Source: JANPLG01 sp964609085
GTDB taxonomy: Bacteria > Armatimonadota > SYMT01
Direction of reading: 5' to 3'
Assembly: GCA_964609085.1 (NCBI GenBank)
Contig: CAZSRZ010000011.1
Coordinates: 1 to 64,000, forward strand
DNA length: 64,000 nucleotides
This document shows, in pieces, positions 1-8,399 of this stretch. The first letter of the stretch is position 1; every line of letters starts with the position of its first letter. The position numbers and the translations under genes are program-made. The notes beneath the pieces are model-generated. The model made no database searches. It had not been told where the DNA came from and was given only the letters and a program-made list of their open reading frames with translations.

Positions 1-125
1 GAAAGCCCGGCGCGACAGGGGCAGATTCCCGGGCCGATCCGCCCTTTCCTGCCCCCAGCCGCCCGGCACCGAGATCCTGCCTCGGACACCATGGCGAGAC
101 GGCCCGTCCATCCATGAATCGTCGA

Positions 126-1802
126 CTACCGCTCCTCGATGAGGACGTAGCGGTTCGGCTGTACGTCCCTCAGCTCCACGGATCTTCCGCCGGGAAAACG
201 TACCGTCAGCCGGCGAACGCGCGGGGCGCCGCGCAACCCGAAGAGTCGCGCCCGGGCGCTTTCGGAAGCGTAACTGCCACCGCTGCGCACCCAATCCACC
301 TGGACGCCGTCCACGGTCTCGACCTCAATCCGCGCCCCCAGGCCATCGCGACCACTTCGACCACCCTTCACGCGGACGCCCAGCCAACTGCCGCCGGGCG
401 TGTCGTTCCGGAAGAGCCGGGGGGTCCCGTTTAGCACCGTCATCATCACGTCGAGGTCGCCGTCAAGATCGTAATCCGCCATGGCGGCCCCGCGGCCGAC
501 CACGGGTTCGGTCAGCCCCGCCTGCCCGCCGCCGTCGAAGTGGCGACCCCCTTCACCGCGCAGCATCAGCGCAGGTCGCTGGGCATACGTGGCACCGGGA
601 TGGACCTCCGCGATGTTGTCCAGGATGTGGCCGTTGGCGAGGAAGAGATCCGGCCGGGCGTCCTGATTGAAGTCGCCGAACAGAAGCCCAAAAGTCAACG
701 ATCGAAGGGTGGGAACCGCCAGCGCGGCCGTCTCGGTGACGTCCTCGAACTGCAGATCGCCCCGGTTCCGGAACAGTGTCATGCCTTCATCCATGAAGTT
801 GCCGATCGCCAATCCCGGAAGTCCGGTGCGGTCGAAGTCGGCAATGTCGACACCCATCGCGGCGGTGGGGTGACCCGACCGGGGATAGGAGACGCCGGCA
901 CCGAGGCCGTACTCCCGGAAGCGTCGGCCCTCTTCGTTGCGAAACAGGAAGCTCGGCGTGCTGTCGTTCGCCACGAAGAGGTCCGTCCAGCCATCGCCGT
1001 CAAAGTCCAGCGGCACCACCCCGAGTGACTTGCCCTCCGCGCCATCAGCGCGCATGGCGACCGTCACGTCACGGAACCGGCCACCACCGAGGTTGCGGTA
1101 GAGGTGATTGGCAGCCGCCGGGTAGGATTCCGGCAGGCAGTAGATCGGCGTCCCGTCCCGCTCGCAGGGGCGATCAAGGGTCTCGGTCCACCGCACATAG
1201 TTGCAGACATAGAGATCGGGCAGGCCGTCCCGATCATAGTCGAGCCAGCAGGCGCTGGTGCCCAACGCGGGATCCGCCAACCCGGCCGCCGCGGTGACGT
1301 CCCGGAACCTGCCGCTGTCGTTACGCAGGAGTCGGTCAGGCCCGTACCCGGCGATGAAGAGATCCGGGTCGCCGTCATTGTCGTAGTCGGCCACGGCGGC
1401 GCCGATGGCGTACTGTCGAAGGTGGAGGCCCGCCTCCGCGGTGACGTCCCGGAAGGTGCCGTCCTGCTGGTTCCGAAACAGCGCCGGGTAGGGATCCAGC
1501 GGCTGCTTTCCGGGCGGACAGCCCTTGAGCGCCGCGCCGTTCAGCAGGAGGATGTCCTCCCAACCGTCGCCGTCATAGTCCAACCAGGCGCACCCCCCAC
1601 CCAGCGGCTCGATGAAGAGCCGCTTCCCCCAGCCTCCATCCCAGTGCCGAAAGCGGATCCCGGCAGCCTCGGCTCTCTCCGTGAAGCGCACCGGTGACGG
1701 CGGCGCGGGGGGTGCCGGACCGGATGGGTGAGGCCGGCAGCCGAGGAGCATGGCGGCAGCGGTAGCGAGCAGGAACCGGGCCGCGGGAGCGATCACGCGC
1801 AC
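126..1802 (-). CDS. FG-GAP/VCBS-repeat lipoprotein with ASPIC/UnbV C-terminus (CRTAC1-like)
   Basis: Predicted lipoprotein of 558 aa. The N-terminus is a signal peptide ending in a lipobox (MLLGC, Cys22). The body is made of FG-GAP/VCBS calcium-binding repeats such as DYDNDGDPDLF, DYDRDGLPDLYV and DFDGDGWTDLFVAN, which fold as a beta-propeller. The last ~70 residues (from about WLGVRVKGGRSGRDGLGARI) match the ASPIC/UnbV domain. This CRTAC1 architecture is frequent in Planctomycetota and Acidobacteriota, where its role is unproven; extracellular binding or adhesion is inferred. The GTG start directly abuts the stop of the DUF1501 gene upstream, so it is probably the last gene of the sulfatase-DUF1501 operon. 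Confidence 0.88.
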   Translation of the reverse strand: MRVIAPAARFLLATAAAMLLGCRPHPSGPAPPAPPSPVRFTERAEAAGIRFRHWDGGWGKRLFIEPLGGGCAWLDYDGDGWEDILLLNGAALKGCPPGKQPLDPYPALFRNQQDGTFRDVTAEAGLHLRQYAIGAAVADYDNDGDPDLFIAGYGPDRLLRNDSGRFRDVTAAAGLADPALGTSACWLDYDRDGLPDLYVCNYVRWTETLDRPCERDGTPIYCLPESYPAAANHLYRNLGGGRFRDVTVAMRADGAEGKSLGVVPLDFDGDGWTDLFVANDSTPSFLFRNEEGRRFREYGLGAGVSYPRSGHPTAAMGVDIADFDRTGLPGLAIGNFMDEGMTLFRNRGDLQFEDVTETAALAVPTLRSLTFGLLFGDFNQDARPDLFLANGHILDNIAEVHPGATYAQRPALMLRGEGGRHFDGGGQAGLTEPVVGRGAAMADYDLDGDLDVMMTVLNGTPRLFRNDTPGGSWLGVRVKGGRSGRDGLGARIEVETVDGVQVDWVRSGGSYASESARARLFGLRGAPRVRRLTVRFPGGRSVELRDVQPNRYVLIEER

Positions 1803-3191
1803 TCAGAACAGCCCGAGCACCGGCTGGCCGGCGCTCACCACATGCGGCCGGTTCTCTCCATCGTAAATCAGCGTGTCGGGCGAGAACCCGAAGGCGTGGA
1901 AGATCGTCGCCAGCAGGTCTTCCGGTCGCACGGGATTCTCCGTCGGGTAGGCGGCGTGGCCGTCGCTGGCCCCGTAGACAAAGCCTCGCTTGATCCCCGC
2001 GCCGGCGAGGACGACGGACTGGCATGCGCCCCAATGGTCGCGACCCATCGCGGCATTGATCTTCGGCGTGCGTCCAAATTCCCCCATCGCCACCACCAGA
2101 GTCTCATCCAGCAGTCCGCGCGTGTCCAGGTCGTCGATCAGCGCAGAGAGGGCGCGGTCCAGCGAAGGCAGGCAGTATTCCTGCTTCAACATCTCATAGC
2201 CGGTAATCCCGCCCAGGGCGGCGGTCCCGCCGTGGTTGTCCCACGGGTTCAGGGGGTTGCCGTCGGGGCGGAAATACATCCAGTTGACCGTGGCCAACCG
2301 TGTTCCCGCCTCCACCAGACGCCGCGCCAGCAAGAAGCTCTCGCCGTAGTGGTTGCGGCCGTATCGGTCCCGGAGGGCGGCCGGCTCCAGGTCCAGATTG
2401 AAGGCGCGCTTGGTGCTGGGGGAGCACAGCAGATCGAAGGCCTGTTCTCGGTTGGCATCGAAACCGAGCGCTGCCGGAGAGGCCCCGACGTAGCGATCCG
2501 CGGCTTCCACCGTGCGCAGCAGACCCTGCCGACGCACGAGGCGTTCCACATTCAGCCCCGGCGGGAGCCCGAAGTCGAAAATGGGGCGCCCGCCGGCAAA
2601 TCCCGCGTCCGGCAGCTCCAGTGGATCGTACCGAGCCCCCAGCCAGCCCGCGTGGGTGCCGGAGTACTTGACCCCGTCGTGCATGATCGGGCGCGGCAGG
2701 GTGACGGCCGAGGGGACGCCGCGCGAGGGAGCCAGGCAGGACATCACCGCCGCGGGGCCGGGGTAATGCAGCCGCGTTCGGTTGTTCCGCGGCACCACCA
2801 TCGTGGTGTCGACCTGCCCGGTGAGCATGTGGTAGCAGCCTACCTCGTGCACGTCGCTCCCATGCGTCACCGAGCGAACGATGCTCACCCTATCCGTCAC
2901 GCCGGCAAAGAGGGGCATCTGGTCCGAGACGTCGATGCCCGAAGCCGCCGACTTGATCGGCTTGAAGTGACTGCGGATTCCGTCCGGAGCATCCGGCTTC
3001 ACATCCCACATGTCCATCTGCGGCGGACCGCCCCACAGGAACAGCAGGATGCACGACTTCGCTCGTCCGGGAGTGCCCGGCCGGGCAGCCGCGCCGGCCG
3101 CGGCCGCCTTCTCGGCGCGCAACAGGCCCGGGAGGGTCAACCCCCCCAGGCTCACATGTCCGAGTCCGATGAGCGCGTCACGTCGATGCAA
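1803..3191 (-). CDS. DUF1501 family protein (Tat-exported, alkaline-phosphatase-like fold)
   Basis: 462 aa DUF1501 protein. It starts with a Tat-type signal (HRRDALIGLGHVSLGGLTLP). The motifs LFLWGGPPQMDMWDVKPDAP, RSVTHGSDVHEVGCYHMLTG, MHDGVKYSGTHAGWLGA, GEFGRTPKIN and the C-terminal LLATIFHAFGFSPDTLIYD are those of DUF1501 proteins, which resemble sulfatases and phosphatases in fold. Such proteins normally travel with a DUF1549/DUF1553 partner. Here the partner is absent and the gene follows a sulfatase (91 bp gap) and precedes a CRTAC1-like lipoprotein. Catalytic activity of the family is not established. Confidence 0.9.
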   Translation of the reverse strand: MHRRDALIGLGHVSLGGLTLPGLLRAEKAAAAGAAARPGTPGRAKSCILLFLWGGPPQMDMWDVKPDAPDGIRSHFKPIKSAASGIDVSDQMPLFAGVTDRVSIVRSVTHGSDVHEVGCYHMLTGQVDTTMVVPRNNRTRLHYPGPAAVMSCLAPSRGVPSAVTLPRPIMHDGVKYSGTHAGWLGARYDPLELPDAGFAGGRPIFDFGLPPGLNVERLVRRQGLLRTVEAADRYVGASPAALGFDANREQAFDLLCSPSTKRAFNLDLEPAALRDRYGRNHYGESFLLARRLVEAGTRLATVNWMYFRPDGNPLNPWDNHGGTAALGGITGYEMLKQEYCLPSLDRALSALIDDLDTRGLLDETLVVAMGEFGRTPKINAAMGRDHWGACQSVVLAGAGIKRGFVYGASDGHAAYPTENPVRPEDLLATIFHAFGFSPDTLIYDGENRPHVVSAGQPVLGLF

Positions 3192-3282
3192 AGAGCGACT
3201 CCCGCGGCTCTGCCGCTTCCGACCAGCGGATGATGATGTAGTAGGACTCTCCCCCGACGCGGAAGATGCGCGATTCTAGACG

Positions 3283-4737
3283 CTACCGCTCGTAGGGTGC
3301 CAGGTCCGGGTCCGCCGTCTCCCGACGCAACTCCAGGATCCGCCGCTCCAATCGCGCGGCGATGCGAGCGTACTCCTTGCGGCCATAGAGGTTCGCTCGC
3401 TCCCCTGGGTCCTTCCGCAAGTCATAGAGCTCCCATTCTTCCGGTCCCTGGAAGTAGTGAATCAGCTTGTACCGTTCCGTGCGGACGCCACGGTGCATGC
3501 GCACGCTGTGCGCACCGGGGAACTCGTAGTACTCATAGAGCCAGTCGTCCCGCCAGGGAGCCCGGGAATCGGCGAACAGCGGCACCAGGCTCTTGCCATG
3601 CATCAGCTTCGGCCGCTTGATCCCCGCCAGTTCGAGCATCGTCGGAGCGATGTCCACATTGAGCGCCATCCGGTCCGTGGTCATACCGGCGCGAATCATC
3701 CGCGGGTATCGGATCAGCAGGGGGATGCGGATGGAGGGCTCGTGCATCAACCGCTTGTCGTAGAGCCCCCACTCCCCATGGAAGAAACCGTTGTCCGAAG
3801 AGTAGACGACCATCGTGTCGTCCAGGCGGCGGCGGCGCTCCAGCACCGACAGCACCTTGCCCACGTTCTCATCCACGCCTACCAGCGTCCCGTAATAGCC
3901 GCGGATGAATTCCATCGAAGTCACGTCGGGGGCATTGCCGATTTTGTTGTCGGCGTCCGCGAAAGCGCGGGGCTTGCCGGGATACCCCTTCTCCTTTTCG
4001 GCCCAGGAGTCCGGACGCGGGAAGCTCACATCCCGGAAGAGATCCCGGTGCCGTGGAGCCGGCAGCCAGCTTCGATGTGGAGCCTTGAACCAGAGGAAGA
4101 GGCAGAAGGGCCGATCGTCGCGGGCCTCCAACCACTGGATCGCCCGGTCGGTCACGATGTCGTCCATCCACCCTTCGTACTGGCGATCGGGTCCGATCAC
4201 GCCGTCCCGGCCCTCCGCGATGCGGGGGTTCATGTAGATCCCCTGCCCGTTGAAGCCGAAGTAGTAGTCCCAGGGGCGATCCCGCAGCGCCCCGGTCATG
4301 TGGCTCTTCCCGCAGAACGCGACCTGGTACCCCGCCTTTCGCAGGTGCTCGGATACCAGGGGAATCTCCTTGCGCACGCGCCGGTCCAGGTTTTCCTTGT
4401 TGTCGGTGACGCTGGTGGTGTGCGTGTAGAGGCCGGTCAGGAAGCTGCTGCGACTGGGGGCGCAGAGGGAGTTGGTCGTGAAGGCGTTGCGGAACCGCAT
4501 CCCTTCGGCGGCGAGGCGGTCCATGTTCGGCGTCAGCAGCGTCGTGTTGCCGGCGCAGCTCATCGCGTCCGCGCGCTGATCGTCCGTGAGAAAGAAGACG
4601 AAGTTCGGTCGGCGCGGGGGTGCGGCCCTGGCCATCCGTCCCGCCGCGGTGCAGACGGGGATGATGGCGAGGATCAGAGCGAGATGGATCCGGCTGAGAT
4701 GGATCCGGCTGAGATGAAAGGGTCGAGGACGGGGCAT
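3283..4737 (-). CDS. Secreted type I sulfatase (arylsulfatase-like)
   Basis: Sulfatase of 484 aa using the ATG at 4737. Residues 42-54 (RRPNFVFFLTDDQ) carry the metal-binding DD pair. LCAPSRSSFLTG (Cys92) is the C-x-P-S-R formylglycine motif, so activity would need a formylglycine-generating enzyme, not seen here. GKSHMTG, SDNGFFHGEWGLYDKR and HSVRMHRGVRTERYKLI are further family landmarks. The N-terminus has a hydrophobic export segment preceded by a duplicated SRIHL pentapeptide. Substrate is probably a sulfated polysaccharide (inference). The reading frame stays open upstream to 5289, but that extension is translated tandem repeat, so the internal ATG was chosen. First gene of a sulfatase-DUF1501-CRTAC1 operon. 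Confidence 0.92.
   Translation of the reverse strand: MPRPRPFHLSRIHLSRIHLALILAIIPVCTAAGRMARAAPPRRPNFVFFLTDDQRADAMSCAGNTTLLTPNMDRLAAEGMRFRNAFTTNSLCAPSRSSFLTGLYTHTTSVTDNKENLDRRVRKEIPLVSEHLRKAGYQVAFCGKSHMTGALRDRPWDYYFGFNGQGIYMNPRIAEGRDGVIGPDRQYEGWMDDIVTDRAIQWLEARDDRPFCLFLWFKAPHRSWLPAPRHRDLFRDVSFPRPDSWAEKEKGYPGKPRAFADADNKIGNAPDVTSMEFIRGYYGTLVGVDENVGKVLSVLERRRRLDDTMVVYSSDNGFFHGEWGLYDKRLMHEPSIRIPLLIRYPRMIRAGMTTDRMALNVDIAPTMLELAGIKRPKLMHGKSLVPLFADSRAPWRDDWLYEYYEFPGAHSVRMHRGVRTERYKLIHYFQGPEEWELYDLRKDPGERANLYGRKEYARIAARLERRILELRRETADPDLAPYER
4681..4716. repeat. 15-bp tandem duplication in the sulfatase signal-peptide region
   Basis: Unit gagatggatccggct occurs twice exactly (4681-4695, 4696-4710) followed by a 6-bp partial copy. 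It is in frame with the minus-strand sulfatase and encodes the repeated SRIHL just before the hydrophobic export segment. Copy-number change would add or remove five residues without a frameshift. Confidence 0.9.
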
Positions 4738-4830
4738 CGTGTGCAAACTTGTCGTGAGGGGACTCTCGGGTGCCTGTTCCCTGTCGGACGGGTGCTTCCC
4801 TCTGGCCGCCACCCGCGCATGAGCAGCCTG

Positions 4831-4980
4831 GGTGCGCTTGGGTGCGTCTGGGTGCGTCTGGGTGCGCCTGGGTGCGCCTGGGTGCGCCTGGGTGCGCCTG
4901 GGTGCGCCTGGGTGCGCGGGCCTCCGGCCCGCCCCTCCCGAGGATGCGCTGGGATGCACGGGGGTGCACGGGGGTGCGCG
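4831..4980. repeat. Decamer tandem repeat (ggtgcgcctg) between divergent sulfatase and phoD
   Basis: Nine decamers run in exact 10-bp phase from 4831 to 4920: one ggtgcgcttg, two ggtgcgtctg, five ggtgcgcctg and one ggtgcgcggg. Degenerate copies (gggatgcacg, ggggtgcacg, ggggtgcgcg) resume at 4951-4980. Because 10 is not a multiple of 3, the tract stays open in all six frames and generates long artificial reading frames with a ten-residue period. It lies in the 283-bp intergenic region that must contain the divergent promoters of the sulfatase and PhoD genes. Behaviour as a variable-number repeat is inferred. Confidence 0.93.
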
Positions 4981-5006
4981 GGCCTCCGGCCCGCCCCTCC
5001 GGAGGA
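4910..5006. repeat. 35-bp direct repeat pair carrying a REP-like hairpin
   Basis: Two 35-bp copies (4910-4944 and 4972-5006) differ at one base. Each contains the perfect palindrome gcgggcc-tcc-ggcccgc (7-bp stem, 3-nt loop; 4916-4932 and 4978-4994). The second copy ends 14 bp before the PhoD start codon; its cctcc (4996-5000) pairs with the adjacent ggagg (5001-5005) and could also pair with the PhoD Shine-Dalgarno (5008-5015). Confidence 0.85.
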
Positions 5007-5020
5007 CGAGGAGGTAACGG

Positions 5021-6571
5021 ATGGATTCACGTCTCAGCAGGCGCACAGTGTTGGGTGGTCTGGCGCTCGCCGTCGGCGCACCCGCCTGCGTGCGAGCCGA
5101 AGGTTCGATTCCCCACGCAACCTCCGGGGTGCAGAGCGGCGACGTTCGCGCCGGCCGGGCTGTGGTCTGGTCTCGTTGTGACCGCGCCGCCCGGATGCTG
5201 GTGGAGTGGGACACCTCGGAGCGCTTCGTCGATCCCCGACGACTCACCCCGGTCGCCGCGCTGGAGGATCGCGACTTCACCGCCCGCATCGATCTGCGCG
5301 ATCTCCCCGCGGGCGAGACGATCTGCTATCGCCTCCGCTTCCAGGACCTGGCCGATCTGCGCTCACTCGGGCCCTGGCACACAGGCAAGCTCACAACGCC
5401 CCCGGCGACGAAGCGGGACCTCACCTTCGTCTGGAGCGGCGACACCGCCGGCCAGGGGTGGGGCATCGACACGGCCGGCTCCGGCTCCGGAGGCGGCATG
5501 CTCACCTACCGCTCAATGCACGCGCTCCGCCCCGACTTCTTCCTTCACTCCGGGGACACGATCTATGCGGACAACCCGCTCCAGGCGGAGGTGAAGCTGG
5601 ACGACGGCACACTCTGGCGCAACCTGGTCACCCCCGAGAAATCGAAGGTCGCGGAAACGCTGGACGAGTTCCGGGGCAACCATCGCTACAACCTGCTCGA
5701 TCCGAATGTGCGCGACTTCCTCGCGGAAACGCCCGCGCTGTACCAGTGGGATGACCACGAGACCCGGAACAACTGGTTCCCCGGTCAGATCCTCGACGAT
5801 CCGCGCTATCGGGTCCGGAGTGTCGACCTGCTGGCCGCCCGCGCCCGCCGGGCCTTCCTCGATTACACGCCCATCCGAGCGAACCCCACGGATCCGGACC
5901 GCGTCTTTCGGAGCTACCGCCAGGGACCGCTGCTGGAGGTCTTCCTCCTGGACGAGCGCAGCTACCGCGGACCCAACACCTCGAACCGGCAGGCAACGCG
6001 GTCCGGCGAAACTGACTTCCTCGGCACCCCCCAACTGGAGTGGTTGAAGCGGCGGCTCCTGGCCTCGAAGGCTGTCTGGAAGGTGATCGCCAGCGATATG
6101 CCCCTCGGCCTCGTGGTGGGGGACGGCACGGACCGGTACGAAGCCTGGGCCAACGGCGCCGGTCCACCGGCCGGCCGAGAGCTGGAGCTGGCGGAGCTGC
6201 TCCGCCACATCCGAGACCGCAGGATCCGCAATACCGTCTGGCTCACCGCGGACGTCCACTACGCGGCCGCGCACGAATACCACCCGACCCGAGCCACCTT
6301 CACGGAATTCTCGCCCTTCTGGGAGTTCGTTGCCGGGCCGCTGCACGCGGGCAATTTCGGGCCGGGGACGCTCGACCCCACCTTCGGACCGCGCGTCGAC
6401 TTCCACAGCGTCCGCCCCGGGACCAGGCCGAACCGTCCCCCGAGCGAAGGGCATCAGTACTTCGGTCATGTCCGCATTGACGGGCGGAGCGCCGCGATGA
6501 CGGTCTCCCTGCACAACCGCGTCGGCGAGCGCGTCTATCGCCGTGAGCTCGCTCCGGAAGCCTCCCGGTAA
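5021..6571 (+). CDS. phoD: PhoD-family alkaline phosphatase, Tat-exported
   Basis: 516 aa metallophosphatase of the PhoD family, expected to act outside the cytoplasm on phosphomonoesters or diesters. A Tat signal (SRRTVLGGLALAVGAP) is followed by the N-terminal PhoD domain (SGVQSGDVRAGRAVVWSR). The metallophosphoesterase core shows FVWSGDTAGQG, FFLHSGDTIYADNP, YQWDDHETRNNW and VWLTADVHYAAAHEY, which hold the metal-ligating Asp, Asn and His residues. A strong Shine-Dalgarno (gaggaggt, 5008-5015) fixes the start. It is followed after 5 bp by a sensor kinase, suggesting co-expression. The upstream region carries decamer and hairpin repeats. Confidence 0.93.
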   Translation: MDSRLSRRTVLGGLALAVGAPACVRAEGSIPHATSGVQSGDVRAGRAVVWSRCDRAARMLVEWDTSERFVDPRRLTPVAALEDRDFTARIDLRDLPAGETICYRLRFQDLADLRSLGPWHTGKLTTPPATKRDLTFVWSGDTAGQGWGIDTAGSGSGGGMLTYRSMHALRPDFFLHSGDTIYADNPLQAEVKLDDGTLWRNLVTPEKSKVAETLDEFRGNHRYNLLDPNVRDFLAETPALYQWDDHETRNNWFPGQILDDPRYRVRSVDLLAARARRAFLDYTPIRANPTDPDRVFRSYRQGPLLEVFLLDERSYRGPNTSNRQATRSGETDFLGTPQLEWLKRRLLASKAVWKVIASDMPLGLVVGDGTDRYEAWANGAGPPAGRELELAELLRHIRDRRIRNTVWLTADVHYAAAHEYHPTRATFTEFSPFWEFVAGPLHAGNFGPGTLDPTFGPRVDFHSVRPGTRPNRPPSEGHQYFGHVRIDGRSAAMTVSLHNRVGERVYRRELAPEASR

Positions 6572-6576
6572 GCCAC

Positions 6577-8355
6577 GTGCGGTCACTTCGCGCCCTCTTC
6601 CTGGTGAACGTGGTTCCGGCATTGGTCGTGCCGCTCATCCTCCTGTCCGTACTCCTGCTTGGAGAGGTCGAGCGATCGGTCGAGAGCGACTTCGATCGGT
6701 CGCTCTCCCACACGCTCTCCATCGCGGCGCTCTCGCTGTCCGAACTCCAGGGACCGGCACTACAGAGCCGCATTACGGCGATGGGCGAGGCCACGGGTGC
6801 CCACCTGACCGTGTTCGCGCTCGACGGCGTGACGCTGGCGGACAGCCACGGGGCCTCCGGCACCCCCGAATCCGGCCCGGAAGTTGCCCAGGCGCGCGGC
6901 GGCGCGCGTGGGGTCGATCAGCGCCGCCACTTCAGCCGGATGCAGCCCGGCGGGCCGCTGACGCGCTACCTTGCCGGGCGCGAGTCCCGCGCCGGTGCCG
7001 ACCGGATCTATCGGGTGGGGATGAGCGCCGAGCCATTAGGGCGACTCAAGCTTCGGCTCCAGACGACGGTGATCGTCGGCATCGTCGTGATCCTCCTCGT
7101 GGGAGCGGTCGTGATGATGCAGATCGCGGCGCGGCTGCTTGTCCCCGTGGAGGCGCTGGCCCAGGCCGCGGCCCGTTTCGCCGGCGGCGACGCGGATGCC
7201 CGCGTGCTGCCGGACGGCCCGGCGGAGGTGAACCGGCTGGGCAGAGTCTACAACAGCCTGGTGGACCAGCTAAACAGCCAGATCCGTCGGCTCGACGAGG
7301 CGCAGAGCCACCTGGACGCCGTGCTCAGCCAGATGCCCGAAGGCCTCCTGGTCACGGACGCGCGCGGCGTGGTGAGCCAGGCCAACGTCGCCGCCGAGCG
7401 ACTGCTGGCCATGCCGAGCACGCGCATCCTCAACAGGCCCCTGCTCGGAATCTTGCTCAACTACACCCTGGACGGCGAATTGCGCCGGGCCCTGGTCGGG
7501 GAAGTGCCCTCCGCCGTCGACGTCGCCACGCCGGATGGACGATCGCTCCGGGTTACCGTCGGGGCGCTGCAGGGCCGCGGGCGCGTCACCGGCGCTGTCG
7601 TGCTGCTGCAAGACCTCTCCGAGCTGCACCGGGCCGATGCCATGCGCCGGGACTTCGTCGCGAACGTGAGCCACGAGCTGCGCACGCCGGTCGCTTCCAT
7701 CCGTGCGATGGTGGAGACGATCATCCTTCGGTCTCAACGCCGTCCCGAGTTGCTGGAGGAATATGGTCACCGCATCGTCGCGGAGTGTGTGCGCATGGAC
7801 GCTCTGGTGGGCGATTTGCTGGTCCTCGCCGAATCAGAGTCCGGGCGGCTGCGCCTCGATCTCCGGCCTCTCGACCTCCACGATCTCTGCCTCGAGGTAG
7901 CGGCGCAGGTGGAGGTCGTGGCGCGCGAAACGGGGACGAGCCTCACACTGGGCCGGTTCGTGCCGGCCCTCGCCGTGGGCGACCGGGCGGCGATGGTCCA
8001 GTGCGTGCGCAATCTGGTGGACAACGCGCTCCGCTACGCCCCCGGCAGCGAGGTGCGCATCGGGAGCCGGCTGGACGGGGATAAGGTCGTGCTGCAGGTC
8101 GCGGACGGAGGCCCGGGTATCGCCCAGGAAGACCTGCCGCGTATCTTCGAGCGATTCTACCGGGCGGACAAAGCCCGCAACCGCGAGGGCAGCGGCACCG
8201 GTCTCGGCCTCTCCATTGTGCGGCATCTGGTGGAGGCGCAGGGCGGCAGGGTGTGGGTGGAGAGCCGGCATGGCCAGGGCGCCACCTTCTTCGTGGCCCT
8301 GCCCGGGGCACCCGAGCAGGACCATCTCGCCACCGCCGCATCGGAGCTGACCTGA
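6577..8355 (+). CDS. PhoR-like membrane sensor histidine kinase
   Basis: 592 aa sensor kinase. Order of parts: TM1 (about residues 7-28), extracytoplasmic region, TM2 (about 165-188), HAMP linker, PAS domain (from DEAQSHLDAVLSQMPEGLLV), HisKA with the phospho-acceptor His366 in FVANVSHELRTPVASIR, and HATPase_c with N box NLVDNALRYAP, G1 ADGGPGI and G2 GTGLGLSIV. The layout is that of PhoR, the phosphate-starvation kinase, which fits its place 5 bp after phoD. No response regulator lies next to it, so its partner is elsewhere. GTG start without a good Shine-Dalgarno, probably translationally coupled to phoD. Confidence 0.92.
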   Translation: MRSLRALFLVNVVPALVVPLILLSVLLLGEVERSVESDFDRSLSHTLSIAALSLSELQGPALQSRITAMGEATGAHLTVFALDGVTLADSHGASGTPESGPEVAQARGGARGVDQRRHFSRMQPGGPLTRYLAGRESRAGADRIYRVGMSAEPLGRLKLRLQTTVIVGIVVILLVGAVVMMQIAARLLVPVEALAQAAARFAGGDADARVLPDGPAEVNRLGRVYNSLVDQLNSQIRRLDEAQSHLDAVLSQMPEGLLVTDARGVVSQANVAAERLLAMPSTRILNRPLLGILLNYTLDGELRRALVGEVPSAVDVATPDGRSLRVTVGALQGRGRVTGAVVLLQDLSELHRADAMRRDFVANVSHELRTPVASIRAMVETIILRSQRRPELLEEYGHRIVAECVRMDALVGDLLVLAESESGRLRLDLRPLDLHDLCLEVAAQVEVVARETGTSLTLGRFVPALAVGDRAAMVQCVRNLVDNALRYAPGSEVRIGSRLDGDKVVLQVADGGPGIAQEDLPRIFERFYRADKARNREGSGTGLGLSIVRHLVEAQGGRVWVESRHGQGATFFVALPGAPEQDHLATAASELT

Positions 8356-8375
8356 GGCAGAGACACCCGTCAGCG

Positions 8376-8393
8376 CCGATCAGCGCTCATCGG
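8376..8393. terminator. Possible bidirectional hairpin between convergent genes
   Basis: ccgat-cagcgctc-atcgg forms a 5-bp outer stem with a self-complementary agcgct core. It lies in the 44-bp gap between the convergent kinase and tpx genes. There is no T tract, so termination is only a possibility. Confidence 0.3.
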
Positions 8394-8399
8394 AGCCAA

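Noticed and set aside
4831..4980. CRISPR array
   Set aside because: Ten-bp units follow each other directly with no spacers and there are no cas genes.
5104..5118. tRNA T-loop-like ggttcgattcccc
   Set aside because: It lies in the phoD coding frame with no acceptor stem or anticodon arm around it.
4738..5289. N-terminal extension of the sulfatase reading frame to 5289
   Set aside because: It is translated decamer repeat (AHPGAPRRTQ-type) and antisense phoD. The internal ATG at 4737 gives a normal sulfatase with an export signal.
3457..5594. Long plus-strand frames with GCAWVRLGAP repeats
   Set aside because: They are antisense to the sulfatase and arise because a 10-bp repeat is open in every frame.
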